Below are positions 9,436-19,990 of a stretch of 64,000 nucleotides of DNA, in pieces. Within the stretch, counting starts at the first letter, position 1; every line of letters starts with the position of its first letter. Location of the stretch: the NCBI GenBank assembly GCA_023101725.1, contig JALJCO010013705.1, forward strand, positions 124,001 to 188,000, given 5' to 3'. Both the position numbers and the translations under genes were made by a program. The notes below the pieces were generated by a model. It saw only the letters and a program-made list of their open reading frames with translations, was not told the DNA's origin and did no database searches. Source of the DNA: Atherinomorus stipes (Eukaryota > Chordata > Actinopteri > Atheriniformes > Atherinidae).

Positions 9436-12400
9436 ACAGCAAAAGGAGCTGTAGGTGAAAGAATTAATGCTGTTAGAAACATGGTTCATTAGCTGTTTAC
9501 TAGCAACCTATAAGCTATTCACTTGCTTTTATAGTTAACTCCGTCAACCTGTTTCTGAACCTGTGGCATGCACGTTTCTGCTCTTGGAGAGGTGGTTTGG
9601 GTGGGGGTTTATTTTTTATTCAAGTGCAGCTTGCTGGAACCGTTTCTCCAGGATTGCCTACCTTAACTTTAAATCCCCTTTTTTCCTCATTCTGATGCCC
9701 AGTTTGACATGAGCCATGGAAGAGTAAGGGTGCCATTGGTTTTTGAGTTGTGAGGCTTGGCAATATCAGGCGTCTGAAACCTTCGGCAATTTCAGCAATG
9801 GAGCTCAGTAACATTGGCTAAAATTTATAAAGAATCAACTCAAGTTTTTAAATGTAGGTATAGTAATTAATGCAAGTTTTAGCAGTTTTGTCATGAAATA
9901 ATGGCATTGAATTTTCACAACAGGACACCTTATGTACCAGAAACATTTTTTTTAAATCTTTTTTTTTTTGTCAACAGCTTGAAATTAATAAAAAGCCCAT
10001 TGTCATAATCATCTATTTCCCAGAGAAGCAAGTTCATCTTTCCTCTTTTTTGCAAAGCTTTTTCTTCTTTTAAACCTAAAAATATACATAAAATTGTAGC
10101 TTCAATAGGAGATATTTATTAAAATGCATGGGTTGTCTTTCTTTCAAAAGGTTCTGTAACATTTGTGGCTCTAAACGATTTTTATTTTGCTTGGTTGAGG
10201 GCAAAAAATGTCTCTTTGGATTGTAAAGGTTTCAGACCCCTGGGCTATATTTAATGCAGTCATCCACTGTGCTCCTGACCCCAGAAACCATGCATGACGG
10301 CTGGATTCACCCAAACATTTTAGTTTCAACAAATCTCTTGATGCATCCTGCATTTTTGAAATCCATTTTCCTTTTTCTCACAGCGACTACAATGAAGTCT
10401 GAATGTAGAAAATCTTCCCACCATCTCAAATATCAGTGATAAATGGTTTTGGCACCCATCAAAGAGCAAGCACTTCCTTTTAGCACCACCATCCTCCGTC
10501 AGCTTCACAAATAATGCACAGAGAAATCTGTCAGTGAAAGGAAGGAAATCATTTCTCCCCGATCGGTCCCTTCAACAGTGTAGTGTAGCGCCGCTGCAAG
10601 ACGTTGAATTTTAAGCGCGGGGCACAAGGGGGCTTGAATAATCTTTCCATCACATTTAATCACCATCACTAATTGCTCTCTCAACCTACAAGTATAATCC
10701 AGAGCTGAAACTCAACAGGTTCATCTTCTCTGAGGGCTGCTGAGAGTCATCGTGAGGAACAGAGGAAGTCACAAGCTGAATTGCAATCAGCCGAGGCAGT
10801 TCAGAGGGAGGACTGTACGCTCCAAAGTCACTTCGTATCAAAAAGAAAACCATGGCTGCTTTGTAAACTGGAGATGCCTGACAGTTTGGAAGTATTCAAG
10901 GCTGGATTATTCCTTCATGTGTCTTGACAACATGACTGGTGTTAAATATGAGGCAGTTTTGAATAAGGATTTGTCAAATCTCTTAAAACGCTGCAAGTGG
11001 CGCGACTCGGCATCAAAATGAGATGCATTCACAGTCCTGTCCTTGTTTGAGCCTTTTAAGATCAAACTGTTACAGATACTGTAACTATGCAAATAATAGA
11101 TTTTCATCCTAATGTTGAGATTAGATTTGGGTCTGGAGATTACATTGTGTGGAGGCTCCATCCTCATCTGTTTGGGAAGATGAGCCAAATCTCAGGCTGT
11201 ATAATTAAACCGGCAAAACATGAGGACAGCTCCACTCTCCCGCATGAAAACAAGAGGGGAGGGGGAAAATAACTGTTCTAAATATAAAACAAGCAAAAAA
11301 ATATATATTTTAATTATCTTAACATGTCAGGCTTTTTTGCAAAAAATAAATCTCCTTGATTTGCAGCCCCTCCCAGCTTCAGACTGCATTTTGTTCTAAG
11401 TATGATTGTCACATAATAAGACTGTTTGGGCAATTACTACAGCTTTCATAAGGGAATTATTTTTGCACTTCATTAAAATGGTGCAGAGAATATAATTGCA
11501 GCTTTTTCCTCATCTCCTTCCCCTCTATGGTCCCTCGCCTCCATCTCTGTCTCTTTCTCTGAGAATCTGTTTCTCACATCCATATTTTACGCAAATTTAT
11601 GCGCGCACACACATCCATAGAAATTCATTTAAAATTGCAAACAGCTAAGAAGAGTAAGCCTCTCGCATCTCCAGGGAGATGAGAGTTGGATTCGAGGTTT
11701 TTACTTTGAAAAACAATACCATTTCCATGGCATTTTGCCTGCGAGAGGAAATGACTTCCTCCTCTCTGCCTCCCTCTTTTCTCTGATCCCTCCATTTGGT
11801 GAAGATGATTTAAGGGCTTGTTTAACACAGTCAGGAATGTTCGCACTACTGCGAGTGTTTCTTTGCATCTCCATGGCGTTCGCTGCATATGTATTCATCT
11901 TTGAAGATGGGAGCAAAATGTTCACTAAGGATGTAACCCTTCACCTCCTCTGCTGAGGGAAGCTGTTTTGCTCTATTTGCATCACAGTGCAGATAAAAAA
12001 CAGCAAACAGACAGCCTGCAAACTCAACACAACCAGTAAACACATCTCCCAGTCCTCAGATTTTCATCCCTCCAGACCTGATCTGGCCAAGTTTTATGCC
12101 CAGAAATGTCTCTGCTAAAATGTCCACTGCAACCTTTGGAGGTGGAACAGGAGATGTTTTCATTGGCAGCAGTTTTCCTCTGACTGAAATCAGCTTAGAT
12201 ACCATTTCCATTTGAAATGACTGAATCAAGCCGAGGTAGAAGGCATGTTCAGAGGAACAAGAACAAAGCAAAGTTCAGCAGAAATGAGCTGCTTGTATCT
12301 AAAATGAAACATGCTCCAAAACAGTCAACAAATGTTTGTGTTTAAAAACTAAAACCCAACTTTACTGAGACACATGCCTCGTCGGTTCAAGTCTGCAAAG

Positions 12401-12465
12401 CATAACTAAAAACAGAGTGAATAAATGGAAATAATCGCCGTTGGTGTCTCCAGTTGATTTTGATT
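9436..12465. other. Mostly single-copy-looking sequence; possible conserved non-coding DNA
   Basis: This is the longest stretch without recognisable transposon ends. At 9665-9710 a phrase reading CCTCATTCTGATGCCCAGTTT resembles the N-terminal end of the window's Tc1-like family, but it is short. From about 10560 to 12000 the sequence is balanced in composition with AT-rich runs such as AATTATTTTTGCAC near 11455. No long ORF, splice-like coding exon or RNA gene is seen. It may hold regulatory elements; this is a guess from its lack of repeats. Confidence 0.3.
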
Positions 12466-12469
12466 TCAC

Positions 12470-12550
12470 ATCCCAAAGGTGACTATGGAGGCCGTTGGAG
12501 TATTATGGTGCGTTATTCTGCTGGAAGTAGCCATCAGAAGATGGTAGATC
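12470..12550 (-). mobile_element. Tc1-like transposon scrap
   Basis: Three phrases in the order seen in the window's main Tc1-like family are joined here: CATCCCAAAGGTG, CTATGGAGGCCGTTGGAGTA and CTGCTGGAAGTAGCCATC. Intervening parts are missing. The last phrase matches 34827 exactly in order. An internally deleted relic. Confidence 0.55.
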
Positions 12551-12654
12551 TGGAAAATAACGATTTGATCACTTAGTTTGAATTTTTCATTTGTTGTTAT
12601 TTATTTATTTATTAATCTATTTCTTTATTTATTTTCATGAAAATTTGGTTTTAA

Positions 12655-13110
12655 CTCATGGACTCCCAGCCAAAATTTTAGCAGAGAGCCTCACACTGCC
12701 AGCATTTTAGCTCATCTTTAAGGACCCACAAAATATTGAGAACTAGGACTACAGAAACATGGAAACTCCCCCCAAAAATGTAAACTCTCTTCTTTCATCA
12801 GAAAAAAACAGTTTGTTTTCACCCTTTCCATTCTTTAGTTATCTGCAATAGAACAGGGTAGTTGCAGCAAAAATGCATTGGACCAAAAAAACTGGGAAAA
12901 CTAGCTTTTTGTGCATTGAATCACTTCAAGCGGGAAATGACTTTGATGCCAACATTTTTACTTTATTTACACCTAGAACATCTAAATAGCAGTTTACTTT
13001 TATATAAAACGACAAAAACAACACTGAGAAAACAGGTTTTGGTGGCAAAAAAACCCTAATTTATTCAAGATATAGCAAGAGCGATTTTGTTTCACAGTGT
13101 AACTTTTGAC
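12655..13110 (-). mobile_element. piggyBac-like element, diverged copy 3 (partial)
   Basis: TTAA at 12651-12654 is followed by CTCATGGACTCCCAGCC, a diverged version of the CTCATTGACTGCCAG end at 21303. Further in, CCATTCTTTAGTTATCTGC, then GCAGCAAAAATGC, then CACTTCAAGCGG follow in the same order and spacing as in copy 2 at 21478-21873. The right end is not found. It lacks the LINE tail inserted in copy 2, so it shows the empty site. Confidence 0.55.
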
Positions 13111-13553
13111 CAAAAAAGTCCAAAATCTATTTAACCCAACTCTCTCTTTGGGTTTTCTAGTAACCTCCTCTTACCGCCTGTATCCTACGGTGACACACAC
13201 AACATAATTAAACATGGCAGCTAGGAAGGCAGAACTCATTCCCAAAAAGGCTTTGTGTTATTAGTTATCTGGTTAGGTTTTCTCACCTCAGACTCGAATG
13301 AATAACATCTCGTTGCAAAATTATTCTTAAGGTTGTTTATACAAAATGCGGAAAAACAACCAATTTATCTGTGCAGCTCAGACAGAAACAGGCTGTGGGA
13401 CAAATGTTTATTTTTGGGAAATTGTGGGTTAGAACTGGAGACTAACCGCTACATCATCAATGTTCATGGCCACATTTTTAAGCTTTCCAGCACCACTTGG
13501 TTCTGGTTAAGCTGGTGTGAATGCAGACTAGGCCTGTTTGAAAGCCCTGACAT

Positions 13554-13792
13554 ATGAAGAGTTCATTTGCAAAAACAGTTAACCACCGTTTAGAAAAAAC
13601 TGAGTTAACTGCTTTTCGTCTGTGTCGGGTACAAACCTCCTATCTCCATTTAACATCATTAAAACCCTCTACTTCATGTGAGTGTGATTTGGTGAAAATA
13701 TTCAAAAAGTAAATGAAGAGTTTATTTGCAGAAGCAGTTAACCACCATTTAGAAAAAACTAAGTTAACTGCTTCTGCAAATAAACTCTTCAT
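13554..13792. repeat. Duplicated hairpin; second copy has perfect 30-bp arms
   Basis: Arms at 13713-13742 and 13763-13792 are exact reverse complements over 30 bp with a 20-bp loop (13743-13762). Each arm runs from ATGAAGAGTTTATTTGC to GTTAAC. A related unit at 13554-13616 has the same left arm and loop text but an imperfect right arm. The pair therefore looks like a duplicated quasi-palindrome in which one copy was made perfect. Confidence 0.8.
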
Positions 13793-13799
13793 ATGAACT

Positions 13800-15225
13800 C
13801 TTCATATACAGTCAAGATCACACTTATCTGCAGACAGAAATAGTGATCTCTATGAGGTGCAGAAGACAGCAGCCCACAAACTCCTGCAAAGAGACGACTG
13901 ACATAAGAGGAATGATTTTTACTGCGATTCCTGTATGATGAGACATTTTCTCCACCAATCACGCACAGGCACCTACACACTCAAATTTGCATAATCAAAA
14001 ACACCTTATGACACTAGTCGTAACACTTTTTTCAGTTTCTTGTTATTTGAATAACTGTTAGGAATTTAGCCTTTTCTTTAATGGGAGGGTATGTCAACAG
14101 TTGAACATAGTATATCTACATGCATACATAGACAAAGCACATTTCCATGTGAAAGCATTTAAGTAAACTTTTTAAAATAAGTTTACTGAAAGAAAAAAAA
14201 AAGGAAAAAATAGGAAGGATTAGGTTAGGGTACAATCGTATTAGCACAAAGACTATAAAAGACTATTATAGAACATTATCTTTGTTTTGGGGAGAAGGAA
14301 TGACATTTAACTCTTCAGATTTACACTATAACTGCCAAGATGGAAATAATCTGTAATCTGGTATGAAAACCCTTTTTGGAATCCGGCTCCCAGTAAAATC
14401 CTACAAAGTCGTTGAGAACCAAACTGTTTTAGTGTCTTTCTACCCCTGGCCTCATTTCAGAAACATCCTGAGAGTGCCTCAAACCTGCCAGATATTTTCC
14501 CAGCAGAGTCGGTCTTCAGCCTGCTCCACTGTGATAGTTGCTCCTCTTTGCACTGAGGTGAGGCTGAAATTGCAGCAGAGAATGACTTGCTGTCATCTGA
14601 TGGGCTTTTGTACCTAAGATCCCATTTACACTCGTCATTTGAAGTGGCTCACATCAGCGTGGAATCCAGAGGAGACTTAACATCCTGCTGTTCCGCTGGC
14701 CAGTTCACCGATGTGATTATTTTCCAGGTTGTGTTGCATCGGGAGTGTTAGGGTCAACTCCAGCGCAAATGATGGTCGAACTGTTGTGAAAATGTTTAAG
14801 AACTGAAAAAGTGATGAACAACTTGGAAACTTTAACTACACAGTTACAATAATGGTCTTTAAAGTTGTCAGCTACACATAATCCACACGAACCAATGCAC
14901 TTTCCCAGGTGATGCGTGAACAGTGTGTTCAAATCACTGGATTCCCTTTTCCTCAGAGGGGCTGAGAGCAGATTTTAGGCTGAACTGCTCTTACAGGGAA
15001 CAGACCACTTCCACAGACACTCGATGCAGCAGCTGAGCTTCATAAAAACACACCTGATCTCACAGCTTCCTCAGGGTGTCAAACGAGAAAGAGCAATAAA
15101 AGAAAAACAAACAACCTTCATCAGAAAATTAAGAATAAGTTTATTTTATAAGGCTTCTCCATCTTAAAATGGGTCATATCTGCTGTTTTATTTGATGACT
15201 TCACAATTGAAAGACAAAAAGAAAA
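13800..15225. other. No recognised feature
   Basis: No transposon ends, RNA genes or supported ORFs. The open frame 14363-14617 has no recognisable motif. A short A-run lies at 14191. Confidence 0.4.
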
Positions 15226-15228
15226 GAA

Positions 15229-15375
15229 TACACTCACTGGTCACTTTGTCGGGTCCACCTGTTCAACTGCTGGTTAACGGTGATATCTAACCAGCCAATT
15301 ACATGGTAGCAACTCAATACAATTATGCCCAATTCCAATGAACCACCACAGCCTTCCTGAGTATTGTTGCTAACA
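15229..15375 (+). mobile_element. Tc1-like element, internally deleted copy
   Basis: The left end reads TACACTCACTGGTCACTTTG, the terminus typical of this fish Tc1-like family, followed by CACCTGTTCAACTGC. The text then jumps to CCTGAGTATTGTTGCTAAC, which in fuller copies (43937-43957) lies deep in the transposase. Most of the element is lost between. A TA lies at the very start, as expected for a Tc1 target. Confidence 0.6.
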
Positions 15376-15465
15376 GTCGTGCTCAAGATTATTGACACCC
15401 TCTAATTAAAGAAGGAAAAAAATTGTTATCAGTAAAGTAAGTTGAAATTGACTGTTTGTTTTGCG
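15376..15465. mobile_element. Tc1/mariner-type terminus, second family (copy 1)
   Basis: CTCAAGATTATTGACACCC then CTCTAATTAAAGAAGG, followed by ATCAGT and AAGTTGAAATTGAC. The same phrases in order appear at 37272-37365. It is probably the end of another mariner-type element distinct from the main Tc1-like family. Truncated by what follows. Confidence 0.45.
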
Positions 15466-15489
15466 AGGGAGACCTGTTTACTTAATGAA

Positions 15490-15605
15490 CACATATTTAG
15501 ATTGTGGGAGGAGGCCAGAGTACCCGGAGAGAACCCACTCAAACACAGGTAGAACATGCAAACTCCACACAGAGACCACTGTTCCAACCTTTCCCCAGCC
15601 GAGGC
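15490..15605 (+). mobile_element. L2-type LINE 3' region fragment
   Basis: GTGGGAGGAGGCCAGAGTAC, CCGGAGAGAACCCACTC, AACATGCAAACTCCACACAG is a phrase found in the 3' part of fish L2-type LINEs, just upstream of the tail seen complete at 24132-24341. Only this piece is present. The strand is set by comparison with that tail. Confidence 0.55.
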
Positions 15606-16551
15606 TCGGAACAGTCACCACGGTACAGCTCAAGGTTGAATAAATTAATGTACTTACATTGAAATAATTCATGTTAATTAATGACATAAAAGACCTAAAT
15701 GGATGTGGGATGGGGAGGTGTTGGTACACTTTAACATCAAACTGAGGGTAATTTATTGTATGCAACATTGCACTTTTGCTTCACAGCTTAGTAATAGTTG
15801 AAATTACCCAGTACTTTTTAAAGTATTTTTTCATCCTATTTATTTGGCTGATCAATAGTTTAAATGTCACAAAAAGGTGTCAAATGATTTCAGTAAGAGG
15901 TGAAAAAAGAAAGATTAGTAATTAACAATATTTTCATGTCTGTTTTCCAGTCAAACAAACAAAATTGTCATAAAAACATAATCTCATGTCTCCCTTGATG
16001 ATCCCTACCTTAATGCTTCTGATGTGAGGAAACCAGCTTTCAGCTGAGCACACAAGACACCATTTCTGGTCCTCACATTGAGCACATAAAAGCCACCGTA
16101 GAGTTGGTATACAGACAACAAGTTCGAGACAAAAATGCAGGTTACCTGTCCGAATGTTGATAGGCTTTGGATTAATGTTGGAAGTGTCTAGTTACTGGTC
16201 ACCCCTTTGTTTAAAACCAATTATCCAGGCAGCTACTGCACATTAAAGGGTATGTCATTTTATTTTTCTAACAGAAATAATTAAAAAATAACCATTTGTG
16301 TGTCATTTCAAATATTGATCAATTATATCAAACAGCAAAGTACTTTCAAAAAGCAAATTATAAGGCTTGCAAAGTGAAAGTAATAGTGCAAAGTAGTATA
16401 CAGTACTATTACTACAGCCAATTAGTTGTTAATACAAGTGAACAGCATTGTAGTAAACACTCTTTTCCTTCCACAAACATTTTTTCATGCCCTCAATTTA
16501 ATTACATTGGTTCAATTAGTTATTCGCCCTCTCTAAGTTAATAAAACTTAT
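15606..16551. other. No recognised feature
   Basis: AT-rich intergenic-type sequence without recognised repeats or ORFs of interest. Confidence 0.4.
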
Positions 16552-16555
16552 TTAA

Positions 16556-17155
16556 AGGGGTTATAGAAGATGTGTCTTTCAACAACTTTTGCAATATTCG
16601 CTAAAATTGGATTCACTACCCAATAAGCTATGATTAATTAGAAGCTTTAGATATATAAATATTATTATACATGAGCTGTAAAAGTAATGGGGCTGAAAAA
16701 CCATCTGTCAATCCTCTCTGCATTCTTTACATTTTTCATTTGTCTACTGGCCTGTCAATCACTCTTACTATGTTAGTAAGAGTGACTGACGGTCAGTTCA
16801 ACGGGTAATAGGCGAGACTGATCAATGGGAGTTATTGACGAGAGTAATACTACGTGCCAGAAGCTGCACACGTAGTTTTGGGCACTTGTCTGATGTTACC
16901 AATAGGTAGCTAACATCATTCTGCTGGCAGTTAGCTACATTCAGACAACGACATCTGTTGTTTGTAACATGATGGGAGAATCTTGCTGCCTGCTAAACAC
17001 TGGAGTGGACCATGCCAGTTGTTCTGTGGTCGGGGGAGGGAGCTGTGAATGCAGCAGGTTGGTCTTGCGCATGTGCAGTATTCAAAAACAGTCTCTGCTT
17101 TAAGTTATCAGTGAACTGAAAGCAGTTCAATGCCGAAACCTCTTCTATAGCACCT
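16556..17155. mobile_element. TTAA-flanked MITE, 600 bp
   Basis: TTAA at 16552-16555 and 17156-17159 bounds inverted ends AGGGGTTATAGAAGATGTG and, from the right, AGGTGCTATAGAAGAGGTT. Target and AGG terminus match the other TTAA elements here. A short palindrome (TTACTATGTTAGTAA) lies near 16767. Non-coding. Confidence 0.75.
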
Positions 17156-17159
17156 TTAA

Positions 17160-17467
17160 GATTAATAGGCTCTGTCTAAAACTGTATTGAAATAGTTTCT
17201 AACAAAAATATACATTGTCCAGCAAACCAAGACCAATTTTGAGTACATCAATTACTTTAAGCCTCTAAAGTAATTAAAAGTAAATACTTTGATTATTCCA
17301 GTCAATATCCCGTCACTACCTAACATAAACTTTATTCAAGGCAATAATTTACACTTTTTTTGTAAAGCCATCTTGTTATTTTTTACAGAGTGGCTACTTC
17401 CAGCCATAGACTCATTAATAGAGAGGAATGAACCTTCCGCTCACATGACCTATTTATTTCTGAAGAT
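17160..17467. other. No recognised feature
   Basis: AT-rich sequence between a MITE and an interspersed repeat; nothing supported. Confidence 0.4.
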
Positions 17468-17868
17468 CTAAAAGTGAAGCCAGTTGGGCGTGTCGCCATC
17501 TTGCCGCATCATGTGTGTCGTCACTCCTGAAAAATACTAAAATGGGCAAAGGCAATGCCGCTCCAAGCCGCGGGGCAAATAATTGACTGCTCTGGGATAA
17601 ACGCTAACCAAGCTAGCTCAAAACTAACAGGAGCTAACAATGATTAGTCCAGTAAGCAGCGGGGTAAAGTTGACCTACCATGCCTAAAATGATTTTTTGA
17701 ACCAGGCTGTAAACATGTTTATTTCTGCTGTGAAGTTGGCCTTTTTAACATGGGAGTCTGGGGGTTTGCAATGTTTTGCAGCCGGCCCCTAGTGGATGAA
17801 GTAAGAACTACAAATAATGACTTCTTCCGCGTAGCCTCATTGTTGGCCACTAGAGGTTGCCGCTTGCT
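17468..17868 (+). repeat. Interspersed repeat starting AGTGAAGCCAGTTGGGCG
   Basis: It begins AAGTGAAGCCAGTTGGGCG with CGCCATCTTGCCGC and ends GGCCACTAGAGGTTGCCGC. Its first half recurs at 48525-48730 and its second half, inverted, at 3281-3482, so this is the most complete copy. CTAACAGGAGCTAA in the middle is shared with 48687. No inverted ends are visible. Class unknown. Confidence 0.6.
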
Positions 17869-18113
17869 TCCAGCAAGATAATACACCATGGGCCGGATCT
17901 ATCAAAGATTTGCGTGTATAAAAACGTGAGCTATCTTACTGCACACGCAAAAAAATGATCAACTGACCAAACTGATCTATTGACAGCGTGCTAAAAGGGT
18001 CTGGTCTTTAAAATGTGCTATATAGTGCCTCTTATCTATTTAGTACTTTTTTCCACAATGAATATGCAGTATGGGGTGTTTACATTAATTTAGCACTCGC
18101 AGGGCTATTTATC

Positions 18114-18794
18114 TAACCTGACTCCCGCCACCTGGTATTTGCAATACCATCTGGGGAGGGAGTTAACCCGATGTCATTTCAAATTAGTCTTTTTTTTCTA
18201 AAACTCTTGCATGTGATTGGATAGAAGATCTGTCCGTCATCTTGACTGACACGCTACTTCAGCCACTCACGTTGAACCGAATGACGCAACCCGTGACGCA
18301 ACTCAGAGCGACACCAGAGCCACCACGCATAGAGGATCGAGTTATCAAAACATGTTATCAAGCTCAAAAAGCTTCAGTCAAACAACATGGCGGCGGCGGC
18401 GACAGCTAGTACGAGCGGTGTACAGTCTGTGAACGACTTTTGTCGAATGTGCAAAGAAAACCTCCGGATAAAAGGCAACATATGCAACAGCCAGCGCATA
18501 TTTGAAGGAGTTCCTTACGGAAAGAGGGTAGACCAACGTCTTGCAGAACTTGGTCTAAACTTGGTTAACACTCCAGACAAGTCGATTCGGATACGCCTGT
18601 GCTTCTACATCACATCCGGCCAAAACGCCGCCCATCCTTCAAAAGTCCCACCCGCGATTAGTGATTGGCTCCTATTATTCTCTAACCAGACGAAATCACC
18701 TATAACTGTCGCCTTACTCAGATGGAGTGCGTGAGGAAAGGGAACGCCCCCGCGTGTACTTGTTGAACGCACCCAGATGATGTAAATCAGGTTA
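18114..18794 (+). mobile_element. 681-bp TIR element with 9-bp target duplication, carrying an ORF
   Basis: CTATTTATC is repeated at 18105-18113 and 18795-18803, and the element ends are TAACCTGA and TCAGGTTA. The second copy of the host element (33072-33843) lacks it: there GATTTATC runs straight on into AAGTG. So the insertion is proven by an empty site. Nine-base duplications are usual for Mutator-like elements; eight for hAT. Inside are a leader with ATGACGCAAC repeats and an ORF starting at 18387. Confidence 0.7.
18387..18734 (+). CDS. First-exon-like ORF with a C-x2-C half zinc site
   Basis: ATG in strong context (aacaacATGG) opens MAAAATASTSGVQSVNDFC then CRMCKENLRIKGN, with RIFEGVPYGKR and RLAELGLNL after it. 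A single C-x2-C pair with nearby basic residues looks like the first half of a zinc-binding domain such as ZAD-like N-terminal domains, whose second C-x2-C would lie in a following exon. After DKSIRIR the text loses character, and may be intron or the element's 3' part. The ORF lies wholly inside the 681-bp element, so it is either the 5' exon of the parent transposon's protein or a captured host exon. No catalytic domain is present. Confidence 0.4.
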   Translation: MAAAATASTSGVQSVNDFCRMCKENLRIKGNICNSQRIFEGVPYGKRVDQRLAELGLNLVNTPDKSIRIRLCFYITSGQNAAHPSKVPPAISDWLLLFSNQTKSPITVALLRWSA

Positions 18795-19990
18795 CTATTT
18801 ATCAACCGTGAGACGCATTGTCTTGCTGTTTTTTTGCATCTATTTTAGTACGTCTGAAAAGCAGGTGCAAACTTGCAGCTTTGCGCAGAAAAGGCTGCAA
18901 CTTCTGAGAAGGACGATCCTGGGCACACACACATCTGATTCAAAATCATTTTTCATGAGCAGTGAGGGCAGCGTATTTAGTTCTCAATGTTGAATTTGAT
19001 AAAAGTTAATACAGCAAACACCACTATTTAACACGGGTCTAAAATAATCTAGATAAATGACAGTTTGCGGCCACAATGGAGCTTAATGAAAACTAAAGCT
19101 GCATGAATTGTGTCTTTTCATTTCCCCTTTTTTGCCAACGTCATGTTTTAACATGGATTTTAGCACCTGGACAGGACCACAGGATCACCTGGCAGCGCAA
19201 GCTCTGAAGCCGTTGGTATTGTGTCAAAGTGAGCACCTCCTGCATAATAGAGACCGTCGAAGCTGCAGACACTTTCATTTGTTCAGCAACTGCAACATGT
19301 CCTCATAAATTGGCCACTTCTGAGGCTTTGCACAGATACTTGTTGTATTATTTTTTATATTCATCATACTTATGTAAAATTATTTTAGTTTATTCCGTCC
19401 TCCTAATATCTCTATCTTCATCAAACACGACTGGCATCATATTTCCTTTTGTGCTGTCGTCTCACGCAATTTGCCACACTTCAAACCTCGAAACATGCAA
19501 AACGTAATTGATATAGGGGCGTTTCCAACACGTTTGCACCTGCTGTCATTTGCGCCTTCATTCTTGGTAAATCACTCGCAAACCGTTGTTCAGCCCCTCG
19601 CACAAAATTCCAGATTATGTGGGCAAATTACTACACACAAATTTGGATCTTGATAAATCCAGCCCCATGTCACAAAGCTCAAATCATCTCCAACTGCTTC
19701 CATGAACATGAACATGACAAGGACTTCACTGTACTCCACAGTCACCAGATCTCAATCCAACAGAGCAGATTTGGGATGTGGTGGAGCAGGAGATTTTCAT
19801 CATCGATGTGTAGCCCACAAATCTGCAGCAACTGTGATGCTATCATGTCAATATGGAGCAAAATCTCTGAGTGATGTTTCCAACAACTTGCTGAATCCAT
19901 AACACGAAGAATTAAGGCAGTTCTGAAGGTAAAAGAGGTCCAACCTGGTACTGGGAAGGTGGACCTGATGAAGTGGACGGTCTATGAATG

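Larger units (their letters stand above)
17890..19665. mobile_element. TIR element of unknown superfamily, 1.8 kb, copy 1
   Basis: Ends are GGGCCGGATCTATCAA and, from the right, GGGCTGGATTTATCAA. It sits inside a Tc1-like copy at CCATG: CAT is duplicated at 17887-17889 and 19666-19668, though a 5-bp CCATG duplication with ends GGCCGG/GGCTGG fits equally. A second copy at 33072-33843 sits at CAATG. The copy without its own nested insertion (18114-18794) would be about 1.1 kb. Subterminal TTGCGTGT motifs repeat near both ends. GG-starting ends and a 3-bp duplication recall PIF/Harbinger, but the target is not the usual TWA, so I leave the superfamily open. Confidence 0.65.
17869..19990 (+). mobile_element. 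Tc1-like transposon, host copy of a nested insertion
   Basis: The two halves are 17869-17889 (CTTCCAGCAAGATAATACACC) and 19666-19990. They join as CAGCAAGATAATACACCATG plus TCACAAAGCTCAAATCATC, which is continuous in the copy at 44003-44047. The right half holds the C-terminal third of the transposase gene in broken frames, including the region around CACCAGATCTCAATCC (the SPDLNP block), and ends near GGTGGACCTGATGAAGTGG. The 1.8-kb element between split it. Confidence 0.65.

Noticed and set aside
13713..13792. microRNA precursor
   Set aside because: Perfect arms with a 20-base loop and a decayed duplicate nearby fit template switching better; no evidence of conservation.
18387..18734. Intact host gene
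   Set aside because: The ORF is contained in a transposon with a target duplication and empty site; it may be an exon but not a complete gene at its native place.
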